Below are positions 17,485 to 25,017 of a DNA stretch of 64,000 nucleotides, in pieces. The first letter of the stretch is position 1. Every line of letters begins with the position of its first letter. This stretch comes from Croceicoccus sp. Ery15 (lineage in GTDB: Bacteria; Pseudomonadota; Alphaproteobacteria; Sphingomonadales; Sphingomonadaceae), in the NCBI RefSeq assembly GCF_020985305.1, contig NZ_CP087588.1, forward strand, positions 2,282,501-2,346,500, written 5' to 3'. The notes beneath the pieces are model-generated. The model worked only from the letters and a program-made list of their open reading frames with translations. It did not search any database and had not been told where the DNA came from. The translations under genes and the position numbers were made by a program.

Positions 17485-18006
17485 TCAGGGCCGCCGCGGC
17501 GCGCGCGAGGAGGAGTGGTACTGCACGATCTTCCAGCCCGATTCATCGTGCGAAAGGACCGAGGTCGCGACCCCGTCACGCTCGATCACGCGCCCGTCCT
17601 CGAGCTCGATCCGGTAGCCGTAGGTTTCGTAGCCATAGGCCATATGGCCCTTACGGGTCATCGTCAGCGTCGGGTCGGTGAAAGTAAAGCTCGTGATCGC
17701 ATCGAGCTCGGGTCCGAGATGGTGCTCCATGTAATTGGCGAAACTCCCCTCGGACTTGCCGTTCTCGAAGATCGCGGAGGCTTCCGCGAACAGGGCCGAC
17801 ATGCCTTCGGCATCGCGCGACACCAATGCGGCGCGATAAGCCTCGAGAATATCTTCAGCGCCCGACACATCTTCGCTGGCCGAACCTGTCTTGTCGGAAT
17901 GATGTGTCCCATGTCCGGAATGGTCCATGTCCTGCGCCGCAGCCGGCACTGGCGCCGCAGCAATAGCTAGCGCAACTACCGGCACTCGCAATAAAGTGTT
18001 CATCAT
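17485..18006 (-). CDS. Periplasmic NTF2/SnoaL-like protein (DUF4440 type)
   Basis: 173 residues. A cleavable signal peptide (about 1-24, ending AAA) is followed by a His-rich linker (MDHSGHGTHHSD) and an NTF2-like alpha+beta barrel: ILEAYRAALVSRDAEGMSALFAEASAIFENG ... GVATSVLSHDESGWKIVQYHSS (quoted in pieces under 20 residues in its family). The linker suggests metal contact. It follows copB by 21 nt in the copper operon. No catalytic residues are evident, so the exact role is unknown. Confidence 0.72.
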   Translation of the reverse strand: MMNTLLRVPVVALAIAAAPVPAAAQDMDHSGHGTHHSDKTGSASEDVSGAEDILEAYRAALVSRDAEGMSALFAEASAIFENGKSEGSFANYMEHHLGPELDAITSFTFTDPTLTMTRKGHMAYGYETYGYRIELEDGRVIERDGVATSVLSHDESGWKIVQYHSSSRAPRRP

Positions 18007-18027
18007 GTCAGTTTCTTCTCCCTTGAC

Positions 18028-19143
18028 CTAAAACCAGAACCTCACGCCGACGACGTAGTTCGTTACGCTGGGGTCCTCGCCGTCGGCCCTTGCGAAATCG
18101 CGGCTGTTGCCGATCTTCCATTCCTGGTCGATGCCGATATAGGGCGCGAATTCGCGCGCGAATTCGTAGCGCAGGCGAATGCCGACCTCGATCGTATCGA
18201 TCCCCGAGCCGATCCCGAGTTCGGGAATGTCCTGTGCTGACAGCGCGATTTCGGCGCGCGGCTGCACGATCAGACGCTGTGTGATGAACTGATCGATTTC
18301 ACCTTCAATTCGTGCGGTAAGATCGCCCTTGTTCGACAGAAATGCTGCTGCATCGACCTCGAACTCATAGGGAACGAGCCCTTGGATGCCCACAACCGCA
18401 TGGGTGCGTTCAGGCCCAGTAAAATCCTGACGCACGCCCGCCTGAAAATCGAAGAAAGGCGCAATGGCACGGCTCCAAAGCGCCTGCACTTCGGCGCTTT
18501 CAATGGTCTCGCCGAAGCTGCCTTCGCCTTCGGATTTGAACCAGAACTTGTTGTAGTCACCGCCATAATAACCCTGGACGTCCCACAAATAGCCGTCGTC
18601 GCCCTCGCGCAGGCGGTATTCGAGCCGGTCACCCTGAAACCAGAATACCGGCGTTCCGCTCACTTCCTTGGTGACGGCCGCCCGAGACGCAGCCATTTCC
18701 TCTGCGCCGACAAAGGCATCGGCGGCAAAGGCGGGGCCCTGTAGCGCTTCAGGCGGGGGAGGGCCTTCCGGGATCGCCATATGGTCGGCGGATGCTCCAT
18801 GGCCCATCGCGGAATGATCCATTTGCGACATGCCGCCCTCATCCTCCTTGCCGGTCATGGGCATCGCGCCATGCTGGGCTGCCCCATGATCCATGTTCGA
18901 ATGATCCATAACCTCCGGGTTCTCAACCTCCTCCTGAGGATGCTGCGTCCGGGAGTGATCCATCTGAGGTTGATCCGGCGCATGGTGATCGTGCGCCTCG
19001 CTCGCAGCCTCGTCGTCTTGAGCAGCTTGCCCGGCCTGGCTCTGCGGTTCGGCAGCCTGCGTGCCGTGATCATGCTGCTGTGCCCAGACTGCGCTCGGAA
19101 GTGCCAGCAGGGGGAGGGCGATCATCATGGTCGCGCGCTTCAT
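18028..19143 (-). CDS. copB: Copper resistance protein B (outer-membrane CopB)
   Basis: 371 residues. A signal peptide (1-21, ending WAQ) precedes a Met/His/Asp-rich region (about 22-125) with repeated MDHS-type motifs that can bind Cu. The C-terminal half is the CopB beta-barrel: RLEYRLREGDDGYLWDVQGY, IAPFFDFQAGVRQDF, and the final VVGVRFWF ending in Phe, as outer-membrane barrels do. CopB sequesters or transports copper across the outer membrane with CopA. Its ATG overlaps the copA stop (TAATG), so the two are coupled. Confidence 0.92.
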   Translation of the reverse strand: MKRATMMIALPLLALPSAVWAQQHDHGTQAAEPQSQAGQAAQDDEAASEAHDHHAPDQPQMDHSRTQHPQEEVENPEVMDHSNMDHGAAQHGAMPMTGKEDEGGMSQMDHSAMGHGASADHMAIPEGPPPPEALQGPAFAADAFVGAEEMAASRAAVTKEVSGTPVFWFQGDRLEYRLREGDDGYLWDVQGYYGGDYNKFWFKSEGEGSFGETIESAEVQALWSRAIAPFFDFQAGVRQDFTGPERTHAVVGIQGLVPYEFEVDAAAFLSNKGDLTARIEGEIDQFITQRLIVQPRAEIALSAQDIPELGIGSGIDTIEVGIRLRYEFAREFAPYIGIDQEWKIGNSRDFARADGEDPSVTNYVVGVRFWF

Positions 19144-20981
19144 TAGCCTTCTCCTCCCTCGAGCGGTCGGACAGTCACCACCTGAAACATTCCGTTATGC
19201 ATGTGGTAAAAGAGGTGACAGTGAAAGGCCCAGTCGCCCCGTTCATTGGCGGTGAGGTCAAATTGCGCGCTGCCGCCTGGCTGGACCGTCAGCGTATGTT
19301 TGAGCGGCTGACGGTCGGCCGGAGCCCCGTTCACGAGTTCGAAGAAGTGTCCGTGCAAATGGATCGGATGCGCCATCATGGTGTTGTTGATCAGCTTGAC
19401 GCGCACGCGCTCGTTATAAGCAAATTGAATCGGCTCGGTGATCTCGTCGAACTTCTTCCCATCGAACGACCACATATACCGCTCCATGTTGCCGGTAAGA
19501 TGGATCGTCTTGAGCCGGCTCGGACGCCGGTTGTCGGTATTGGGCTTTGCGGCGACGAGCTGGTTGTAGTTGAGCACGCGGTGGCTCACATCGTCGAGCC
19601 CGAGGCCAGGAAAATCCATCCGGTCGATAGGGTTCATGGCAACCGAGTCGATCCCTGGACCAACTTTCACATTGGGTGGAAGCAGTGATGTGTCGCGCAT
19701 GTTCATGCCCGACATTCCGGCCATCCCCGCCATGCCAGCCATTTCTGCGTCGCCGCTGGAACCATGATCCATTCCGGTCATGCTGGCCGCGCCTTGATCC
19801 ATGCCCGCCGCGGCACCGGCCGAAGCTGCACCGTGCCCCGCATGCCCCTCTCCAGCAGCGCCTGCGCTATCGCCGTGCCCGGCCATGCCCATATCGGTCA
19901 TGGTGAGAAGCGGCGGTTTGCGCAGAGGCGGGACGCTGGTCCGGGCGCCGGGGCGACTGGCAAGTGTCGCCACGCCCATGCCCGAGCGATCAATCGCCTC
20001 GGCGACGAGCGAATAGGCCTCGCCGCGCGGCTCGACGATCACGTCGTAGGTTTCAGCAACACCGATCTGGAACTCGTCGGTCTCGACCGGCTGTACGTTT
20101 TGGCCATCGGCCTGAACCACGGTCATCGGCAGGCCAGGGATGCGGATATTGAAATAGGTCATCGCGGCGCCGTTGATAAAGCGCAGGCGGACCCTCTCTC
20201 CCGGCTGGAAAAGGTATTCGAGATCGTCTTCCGGCCCGTGACCATTGATGAGGAAGGTGTAGGTCGCGCCGCTCACGTCGGAGATGTCGGTCGGCATCAT
20301 CCGCATGCGCGCCCACATTCGGCGCTCTTCGCCGCTCATGTCGTAGTCGTCGGTCCAGGTGGTTTTGCCATAGTTGAAGTAGCCCTCGGCGACCTTGAGT
20401 TTCTTCATGATCGAATAGGGACTCATGGTCGACCAGTCGGACAGCATGACAACATAGTCGCGGTCGTATTCATATGGTTCGGGCTCGATCGGGTCGACGA
20501 TCAGGGGGCCGTAATGGCCAAGCGGCTCCTGCAGCGTATGCGCGTGCCACCAATAGGTGCCCGACTGGCGGATGGGAAACTGGTAACGATAGGTATCGCC
20601 CGGCTCAACAGCCGCCATGCTCACCCCGGGTACACCGTCCATAAGGAAGGGTACGAGCAATCCGTGCCAGTGAATGGAAGTGCCATGCGAACTCCGATTG
20701 AGGAGGTCGACCGTCAGGTTCTGGCCTTCCTTGAGGCGCACCAAGGGACCTGGGATCGTGCCATTCACGGCAACACCCGGCCCGCGGCGCGAGCCAGTGG
20801 TGAAGGTCGTGTCGGCGACGCTCATTGTAAGATGTTCGCCGGACAGAACGTCGCTCCCGCGGCGCGCGATCGTGCCATCGAGACCTCCGCGTGCCCACGC
20901 GGGCATTGCACCGGCAAGGCCAAGCATTCCGACCCCGCTTGCGCTAGACCCCAGAAATTTACGGCGATTGATCGCGACCAT
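19143..20981 (-). CDS. copA: CopA-type multicopper oxidase, copper resistance
   Basis: 612 residues from ATG 20981 (RBS AGGAG); upstream in-frame starts overlap the promoter. A Tat signal (NRRKFLG) exports the folded protein to the periplasm. Copper ligands: HWHGLL, YWWHAHT, HPIHLHGHFFELV and AFHCHLFYHMHNGMF. Between the second and third cupredoxin domains (about residues 370-450) lies a Met/His-rich segment with repeated MAGM and MDHG motifs that can bind extra copper. The enzyme oxidises Cu(I) and sequesters copper. It is the first gene of a copA-copB-NTF2-PepSY operon, behind a sigma-type promoter at 21014-21039. Confidence 0.95.
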   Translation of the reverse strand: MVAINRRKFLGSSASGVGMLGLAGAMPAWARGGLDGTIARRGSDVLSGEHLTMSVADTTFTTGSRRGPGVAVNGTIPGPLVRLKEGQNLTVDLLNRSSHGTSIHWHGLLVPFLMDGVPGVSMAAVEPGDTYRYQFPIRQSGTYWWHAHTLQEPLGHYGPLIVDPIEPEPYEYDRDYVVMLSDWSTMSPYSIMKKLKVAEGYFNYGKTTWTDDYDMSGEERRMWARMRMMPTDISDVSGATYTFLINGHGPEDDLEYLFQPGERVRLRFINGAAMTYFNIRIPGLPMTVVQADGQNVQPVETDEFQIGVAETYDVIVEPRGEAYSLVAEAIDRSGMGVATLASRPGARTSVPPLRKPPLLTMTDMGMAGHGDSAGAAGEGHAGHGAASAGAAAGMDQGAASMTGMDHGSSGDAEMAGMAGMAGMSGMNMRDTSLLPPNVKVGPGIDSVAMNPIDRMDFPGLGLDDVSHRVLNYNQLVAAKPNTDNRRPSRLKTIHLTGNMERYMWSFDGKKFDEITEPIQFAYNERVRVKLINNTMMAHPIHLHGHFFELVNGAPADRQPLKHTLTVQPGGSAQFDLTANERGDWAFHCHLFYHMHNGMFQVVTVRPLEGGEG

Positions 20982-21013
20982 CGAAAGCTCCTGTATGAAC
21001 GATACACCCTCAA

Positions 21014-21039
21014 CTACGAAGGGCCCGGTTCTACCCCTC
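21014..21039 (-). promoter_or_regulatory. ECF-type promoter for copA
   Basis: On the minus strand: TTTTTGAGGGGTA, 13 nt, CGTAG, then about 32 nt to the copA ATG. It shares the box and spacing with sites at 22367-22392, 22405-22430 and 46160-46185. The TGA of the -35 box is the stop codon of the sigma-factor gene. No experimental data; inferred from the recurrence. Confidence 0.65.
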
Positions 21040-21598
21040 AAAAATTTTCCAGGCGGTCGCGCAATTTTTGCCGGGCACGATAGATGCGGGTCTCGATTGC
21101 CTTTTCCGACACGCCGAGAAGTTCGGCGGCTTCCGCCTGGCTGCGTCCGTCGATACTGACCAATATGAGCGCTTCGCGAAGACGGATCGGAAGACGCTCG
21201 ATTTGCTCCAGGAGCATTCGCAATTCCTGGCGCTGCATCGCGATCTCTTGCGGATCGGGGCTGTCGTCAACAATCGCCAGTGTTTCAGATTCCGCGCCCA
21301 ATCCGAAAAAGCGCGCCGTTTTGCGTTTGCGCAGCCTGTCGCGGCATTTGTTGAGCACGACTGTTGTCAAAAAAGGGCCAACAGGACGGTCCGGGTCGAG
21401 GCGGTGCCGGGCGACCCAGACCGAAGCAAGCCCGTCCTGAACAGCGTCTTCGGCCTGATGCGGAGACGCAAGCATGCGTGTCGCCAAAGCAATAAGCCGC
21501 GCTATATGGGGTTCGACCAGCGTCCCATATGCTGCCTTGCTGCCCCTGCGGGCATCTTCGACCAGGGCGGTCTCGGACCGGCTTTGCGCCTGCGTCAC
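21038..21598 (-). CDS. ECF RNA polymerase sigma factor, CnrH-like
   Basis: 186 residues. Sigma region 2 (LVEPHIARLIALATRMLA; AEDAVQDGLASVWVARHRLD) binds the -10 box and core polymerase; region 4 (LPIRLREALILVSIDGRSQA then EAAELLGVSEKAIETRIYRA) recognises the -35 box. No extra domains. It follows the CnrX-like sensor by 6 nt, in the order anti-sigma, sensor, sigma (Y-X-H as in the cobalt/nickel cnr system). Its stop codon forms part of the copA promoter. It probably drives the four similar promoters in this window. Confidence 0.88.
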   Translation of the reverse strand: MTQAQSRSETALVEDARRGSKAAYGTLVEPHIARLIALATRMLASPHQAEDAVQDGLASVWVARHRLDPDRPVGPFLTTVVLNKCRDRLRKRKTARFFGLGAESETLAIVDDSPDPQEIAMQRQELRMLLEQIERLPIRLREALILVSIDGRSQAEAAELLGVSEKAIETRIYRARQKLRDRLENF

Positions 21599-21604
21599 GG
21601 AAGC

Positions 21605-22039
21605 CTAATTACGCGAATTGCTGGTGAGCGCCTCGGAGACCTTCCGATCGAACAGGCGCTGCTGCTCGGGCTCGAGTGTCTCGCGCATGTCGAAGACGTG
21701 TTGGACCGTGGCTTTCTGCAATTCGCCCATCCGTCCATGCACATCGTCAATCGCCGCGCTCACTTCGGGGCCATATTCGTGCTCGTCGGCCATCGCCCGA
21801 GCGAGCCTCGCATTTGCCGCGCGCAGCGATGACTCAAGTTCAGCACGCTCGACGGCGAAGCGGGCTTCCAGGGTCTCGAGGCGCGCGTTCTGGTCTTCGG
21901 TCAAAACCAGTTCCTCGTGCACGAACTGGTGCAGGCTGCCATTGTCTTCGTGGCTGAGCCAGCGATCAGCCGCGATCGCCCCCAAACATCCCGCGAGCCC
22001 GGCAAGAAGAACGGCAAGCAGGAGGCGTCCGTTCGTCAA
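21605..22039 (-). CDS. CnrX-like membrane-anchored periplasmic metal sensor
   Basis: 144 residues. An N-terminal TM anchor (about 5-24) is followed by a helical periplasmic hairpin of the Metal_resist type. The ligand positions known for Cupriavidus CnrX (His42, His46, Glu63, His119, Met123) correspond at exact spacing to His37, His41, Glu58, His114 and Met118 here. In that family, metal binding releases the sigma factor from the anti-sigma protein. The start follows the anti-sigma stop by 3 nt. The metal sensed here may be copper, judging by the target genes; that is inference. Confidence 0.82.
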   Translation of the reverse strand: MTNGRLLLAVLLAGLAGCLGAIAADRWLSHEDNGSLHQFVHEELVLTEDQNARLETLEARFAVERAELESSLRAANARLARAMADEHEYGPEVSAAIDDVHGRMGELQKATVQHVFDMRETLEPEQQRLFDRKVSEALTSNSRN

Positions 22040-22042
22040 AGT

Positions 22043-22339
22043 CTAGCTCCCGACATGCAGGAGAGCGGCGGGAGAAAGGTGCTCGTTCGACGCAAAATCA
22101 TTATAGGCGGAACTCGCAGTTGAGCCCTGATTGTAGGGCATGATGGTCGTGCCGAAGCCTGCTCCAAGGCCGATGACGAACAGGCTGCAAAAGAGCGCGG
22201 CACGCCGGCGGCGATCGGCAACCTCGCCAAGCTGTCCGGCGCGCTGCCAGACACCATCCATGAAGTCTGACGGGTCATGCACAATATCATGCGCGGCCAG
22301 CTGTTTGAGCGAAGCATCGAGGGAAGGATAATCTGACAT
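22043..22339 (-). CDS. CnrY-like anti-sigma factor (single-span membrane protein)
   Basis: 98 residues from ATG 22339, preceded by GAGG. A cytoplasmic N-terminal half (about 1-41) rich in short helices would bind the sigma factor; then RRRR and one TM helix (about 44-62, ALFCSLFVIGLGAGFGTTI), and a short periplasmic tail. Sequence conservation in this group is low; the call rests on topology and on being first in a Y-X-H order. It is likely to hold the sigma factor inactive until the sensor binds metal. Confidence 0.68.
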   Translation of the reverse strand: MSDYPSLDASLKQLAAHDIVHDPSDFMDGVWQRAGQLGEVADRRRRAALFCSLFVIGLGAGFGTTIMPYNQGSTASSAYNDFASNEHLSPAALLHVGS

Positions 22340-22366
22340 AGGCAACCTCTAACTATTGTAACTCCT

Positions 22367-22392
22367 TTACGCCACAGCCCGCCGAAGCCCTC
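22367..22392 (-). promoter_or_regulatory. ECF-type promoter for the sigma operon
   Basis: Minus strand: TTTTTGAGGGCTT, 13 nt, CGTAA, followed by about 27 nt to the anti-sigma ATG. It differs from the other three sites by a C in the fifth G position. Suggests positive autoregulation. Confidence 0.58.
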
Positions 22393-22404
22393 AAAAAAAT
22401 ATTT

Positions 22405-22430
22405 GAGGGGTATGATATTCTCGCGCGTAT
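22405..22430 (+). promoter_or_regulatory. ECF-type promoter for the DUF2231 operon
   Basis: Plus strand: TATTTGAGGGGTA, 13 nt, CGTAT. The -10 box ends 8 nt before ATG 22439, so the mRNA would be almost leaderless. It is back to back with the sigma-operon promoter; the two -35 regions form CTCAAAAAAATATTTGAG. Confidence 0.62.
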
Positions 22431-22438
22431 CAAGGCAT

Positions 22439-23113
22439 ATGAGCATATTCACCCGCCTTGGCCTCGCCGCCCTCTTCGCAGCCTTTCTGCTTTCGGCACC
22501 CTTGCACGCGCATGAAGGGCATCAGGACAATATGTCCGACGCTGAAATGCTGGCGATGGAGGAGGGTATGGCCATGCCGGACGACGCCCATGCCGGCGAG
22601 CTTGCGCCGCCCGGGGAAGAGATGGACAGGCCGAACGCGCAGCAGTCCATGTCGCCTGAAGACATGATGCAGCAGAAAATCACGGAAAACCGCCTGACCT
22701 CGGCAGAGGACCTTCTGTCGCGCCTTCATCCGGTCGCGGCGCATTTCCCGATTGCGCTTCTCCTCGTCGCCGCACTCGCCGAACTCGCCTTGATGGTGCG
22801 CCCGACCTTGGGGCTTGAGACGACGATCCGGTTTCTCGTAGCCGGCGGCGCGATCGGGGCGGTCGTTGCGGCTTTGCTCGGATGGTTTGCGGGTGGATGG
22901 CGACTGCTGGACCGGTCGGAAAATCTCGCCATTCACCGCTGGAACGGCACGACGATTGCCATATTGAGCCTCCTCGCCTGGTGGGTTGCTGCGCGCGGAA
23001 AGGGGAGAGGCGCGCTGCGCCTGCTTCTGGCGCTGATCGCTGCGGCGCTCATCGTACAAGGCTATTTCGGCGGGGAGATGGTGCACGGGCCCAATCATAT
23101 GGGCATCATGTAG
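22439..23113 (+). CDS. DUF2231 membrane protein with metal-rich periplasmic N-terminus
   Basis: 224 residues from ATG 22439; the earlier ATG at 22403 lies upstream of the promoter and is rejected. A signal-like helix (about 5-22, ending LHAHEGH) precedes an acidic, Met-rich stretch (about 30-80: MSDAEMLAMEEGMAM). The DUF2231 domain follows with four helices, starting LHPVAAHFPIALLL, a motif seen in haem- or copper-linked membrane proteins, and ending in GYFGGEMVHGPNHMG. The function of DUF2231 is unknown. It leads a run with a methyltransferase and DUF411. Confidence 0.8.
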   Translation: MSIFTRLGLAALFAAFLLSAPLHAHEGHQDNMSDAEMLAMEEGMAMPDDAHAGELAPPGEEMDRPNAQQSMSPEDMMQQKITENRLTSAEDLLSRLHPVAAHFPIALLLVAALAELALMVRPTLGLETTIRFLVAGGAIGAVVAALLGWFAGGWRLLDRSENLAIHRWNGTTIAILSLLAWWVAARGKGRGALRLLLALIAAALIVQGYFGGEMVHGPNHMGIM

Positions 23114-23800
23114 GTGGGACGGGTAGCCGCTCCTCAAGGCGACCGAGCCTTCACGCCAGCCCTTGCCAAAGCCTGGCTGACCCCGGTCTATGACCTCACC
23201 AACGCCTTGTTTACGCGTGAGCGGACATGGCGGCGCGCGGTTGTCCGCGCCGCCAATCTTGCGCCCGGCGATCATCTTATCGATGTTGGGTGCGGAACCG
23301 GCACCTTGCTTCGCGATCTCATGATCAGCTGTCCGCAGGCGGGTCTCGCCGGCGTTGAGCCCGATCCGGCAGCACTGGCCATCGCGCGTCGCAAGTTTGG
23401 CGCCGGGGCGGATCTGATCCGTTGGCACAATGGCTTTCTCGATACCCTCGACCTGACCGCGCGATGGCAGCCGAACAAGATCGTCAGCAGCCTCGTCTTT
23501 CATCAGGTTCCGCTGGGTGAAAAGCGGGCAATCCTGGAGCAGATGCACGATCTGCTCCAGCCCGGAGGCATGGTGCTGATTGCCGACTATATGGCTCAGG
23601 ACTCCGCCCTTATGCGCAAGCTTTTCCGCGCCACGGTGCAGCAGCTCGACGGTGTCGAAGACACGCAGCCCAATGCCGACGGTATCCTGGAGCGGCAGCT
23701 TGCCGAAATTTTCACCGACGCCGAAAGGCTTCACGTCTTCCCGACCGCCACCGGAGCGATATCGCTCTGGCACGGCTACAAGAAAGGTCCCCATACATGA
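23114..23800 (+). CDS. SAM-dependent methyltransferase (class I)
   Basis: 228 residues. The start GTG follows the DUF2231 stop with no gap. SAM-binding motif I is HLIDVGCGTGTLL, the acidic end of strand 2 is GVEPDPAALAIARR, and FHQVPLGEKRAILEQMHDLL then PGGMVLIADY are the later strand motifs of the UbiE/Methyltransf_25 type. The conserved C-terminal block RKLFRATVQQLDGVEDTQPN recurs in a second, broken gene at 49924. The substrate is unknown. Its stop overlaps the DUF411 start by ATGA, so it belongs with the metal genes. Confidence 0.85.
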   Translation: MGRVAAPQGDRAFTPALAKAWLTPVYDLTNALFTRERTWRRAVVRAANLAPGDHLIDVGCGTGTLLRDLMISCPQAGLAGVEPDPAALAIARRKFGAGADLIRWHNGFLDTLDLTARWQPNKIVSSLVFHQVPLGEKRAILEQMHDLLQPGGMVLIADYMAQDSALMRKLFRATVQQLDGVEDTQPNADGILERQLAEIFTDAERLHVFPTATGAISLWHGYKKGPHT

Positions 23801-24264
23801 CCCGCACGTTTGCGCGAAAGCGCTTTCGCAACTCGTTCGCCGCAACAGCCCTCCTGGTAATTGCCGCCTGTTCGAACGTTGCCCAGGCGGCCACCTACAC
23901 GATGTATCGCGATCCCGGCTGCGGCTGCTGCCTCAAATGGGCCAACCATTTCGAGAACGGCATGGACGCCGAGGTTGCGACTGTCGACACCACTGACATG
24001 GGTTCGGTGAAAGCCGACAAGGGCGTACCTTCCGATCTGTGGTCGTGCCATACGATGGTGATCGAGGGATATGTCATCGAAGGTCACGTCCCGGCAGAAG
24101 CAATCTCAAAATTGCTGCGCGAGCGCCCGGCAGGCGTTTCCGGACTTGCCGTTCCCGGCATGCCGCTGGGCTCACCTGGCATGGAATACGAGAACCGTGT
24201 GCAACCCTATGACGTCATCGCCTTTGGGCCCGGCGGCCGTACGGTTTTCGCAAGTTACCCCTGA
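23797..24264 (+). CDS. DUF411 periplasmic metal-binding protein
   Basis: 155 residues. A signal sequence with a possible lipobox-like VIAAC (about 22-26) precedes the DUF411 domain: MYRDPGCGCCLKW with three closely spaced Cys, then WSCHTMVIEGYVIEGHVP with Cys and His. These are likely copper ligands; the family is common in copper and silver resistance loci. Length is normal. It is co-translated with the methyltransferase. Confidence 0.87.
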   Translation: MTRTFARKRFRNSFAATALLVIAACSNVAQAATYTMYRDPGCGCCLKWANHFENGMDAEVATVDTTDMGSVKADKGVPSDLWSCHTMVIEGYVIEGHVPAEAISKLLRERPAGVSGLAVPGMPLGSPGMEYENRVQPYDVIAFGPGGRTVFASYP

Positions 24265-24302
24265 ACGGGCAAGAAAACGCCCCCAACTTTTGGAGAATAA
24301 TG

Positions 24303-24581
24303 ATGAAAATGATCCTCACCGTCGCTGGCGCGCTTGCTTTCTCGGCAAGCCCGGTCCTTGCTCAGGAGGCCCCTTCTGAAAAGCCCAAAATGTGCGAGAT
24401 GATGCACGACGGAAAGAAGATGCAGGGCATGATGATGAAGGATAAGGACGGAAAAATGTCATGCCAGATGATGGACCACTCCAAGATGGACCATTCTAAA
24501 ATGGAACATGGCCAGTCCGGCCATGGCGAGAAGAAGGCCGCCGAGGCTGAAAAGCCGCAGACCGAACACAAGCACGACTGA
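24303..24581 (+). CDS. Small secreted Met/His-rich metal-binding protein
   Basis: 92 residues from ATG 24303 (24300 also possible); GGAG lies about 10 nt upstream. A signal peptide (about 1-21, ending LAQ) is followed by a low-complexity chain with many Met, His and Lys: MCEMMHDGKKMQGMMM, MDHSKMDHSKMEHG, ending in HKHD. It contains two Cys. No fold is predicted; it is probably a periplasmic copper sponge. It follows DUF411 by 38 nt and is closed by a strong hairpin. Confidence 0.75.
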   Translation: MKMILTVAGALAFSASPVLAQEAPSEKPKMCEMMHDGKKMQGMMMKDKDGKMSCQMMDHSKMDHSKMEHGQSGHGEKKAAEAEKPQTEHKHD

Positions 24582-24590
24582 CTTGATCTT

Positions 24591-24629
24591 GGCGTCTGGT
24601 GCCGACAACCCCATCCGGGGCCAGACGCC
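24591..24629. terminator. Hairpin between convergent genes
   Basis: GGCGTCTGG pairs with CCAGACGCC (9-bp perfect stem, 21-nt loop). It lies between the Met/His-rich gene and csoR, which converge here. No T-run on the plus strand, so termination strength is uncertain. Confidence 0.5.
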
Positions 24630-24913
24630 TAACGAGCCATGCGTTCGATAAGAGCGAGAAGCTCTGCGACTTTCTCTGATTGATCGGTCTTGTTGTTCGA
24701 GGCGAGCGCCTGTTCGATGCAGTGCTTGGTATGGATGTCGAGTACTTTGGTCCTGGCGGCGCGCGCGGCGGCTTCGAGCGCGAGGATCTGCTGCAGGATA
24801 TCGACGCAATAGCGCTCTTCTTCCATCATTCTCGATATTCCTCGCGCCTGCCCCTCGATCTTGCGCATTCGGGTCAAGACATCACGGAACTTGGGGTTTT
24901 GATCATCGCTCAT
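24629..24913 (-). CDS. csoR: CsoR-family copper-sensing repressor
   Basis: 94 residues from ATG 24913; longer frames run into the operator. The DUF156 four-helix fold is evident (RMRKIEGQARGISRMMEEERYC). The Cu(I) ligands known for Mycobacterium CsoR, Cys36, His61 and Cys65, fall at identical numbers here (RYCVD; DIHTKHC). This Cys-His-Cys set separates it from FrmR and RcnR. Apo-CsoR represses and Cu(I) releases it from DNA. It is divergent from the DUF5676 / AlbA_2 / P-type ATPase genes, which it probably controls. Confidence 0.9.
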   Translation of the reverse strand: MSDDQNPKFRDVLTRMRKIEGQARGISRMMEEERYCVDILQQILALEAAARAARTKVLDIHTKHCIEQALASNNKTDQSEKVAELLALIERMAR

Positions 24914-24983
24914 GCCGTTCTCTCCAGACGCCGAGTTCATTCCTGACTGCTTTTGACACAGTTGCAAAGCAGTTCGCAATACA

Positions 24984-25004
24984 CTATACCCCCCTATAGT
25001 ATAC
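24984..25004. promoter_or_regulatory. CsoR operator candidate
   Basis: A G/C tract flanked by AT-rich half-sites: CTATACCCCCCTATAGTATA (24984-25003). This resembles the TATACCCC...GGGGTATA-type operators reported for CsoR but is asymmetric. It lies between csoR and the DUF5676 gene, 14 nt from the latter's ATG. Confidence 0.55.
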
Positions 25005-25017
25005 GACGGAGACAAAG

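Noticed and set aside
19764..21083. 439-residue open frame on the plus strand
   Set aside because: Shadow of the copA multicopper oxidase; no domain and no start signal.
22430..23845. 471-residue open frame on the minus strand
   Set aside because: Exact shadow of the DUF2231 and methyltransferase genes, which have clear motifs and a promoter on the plus strand.
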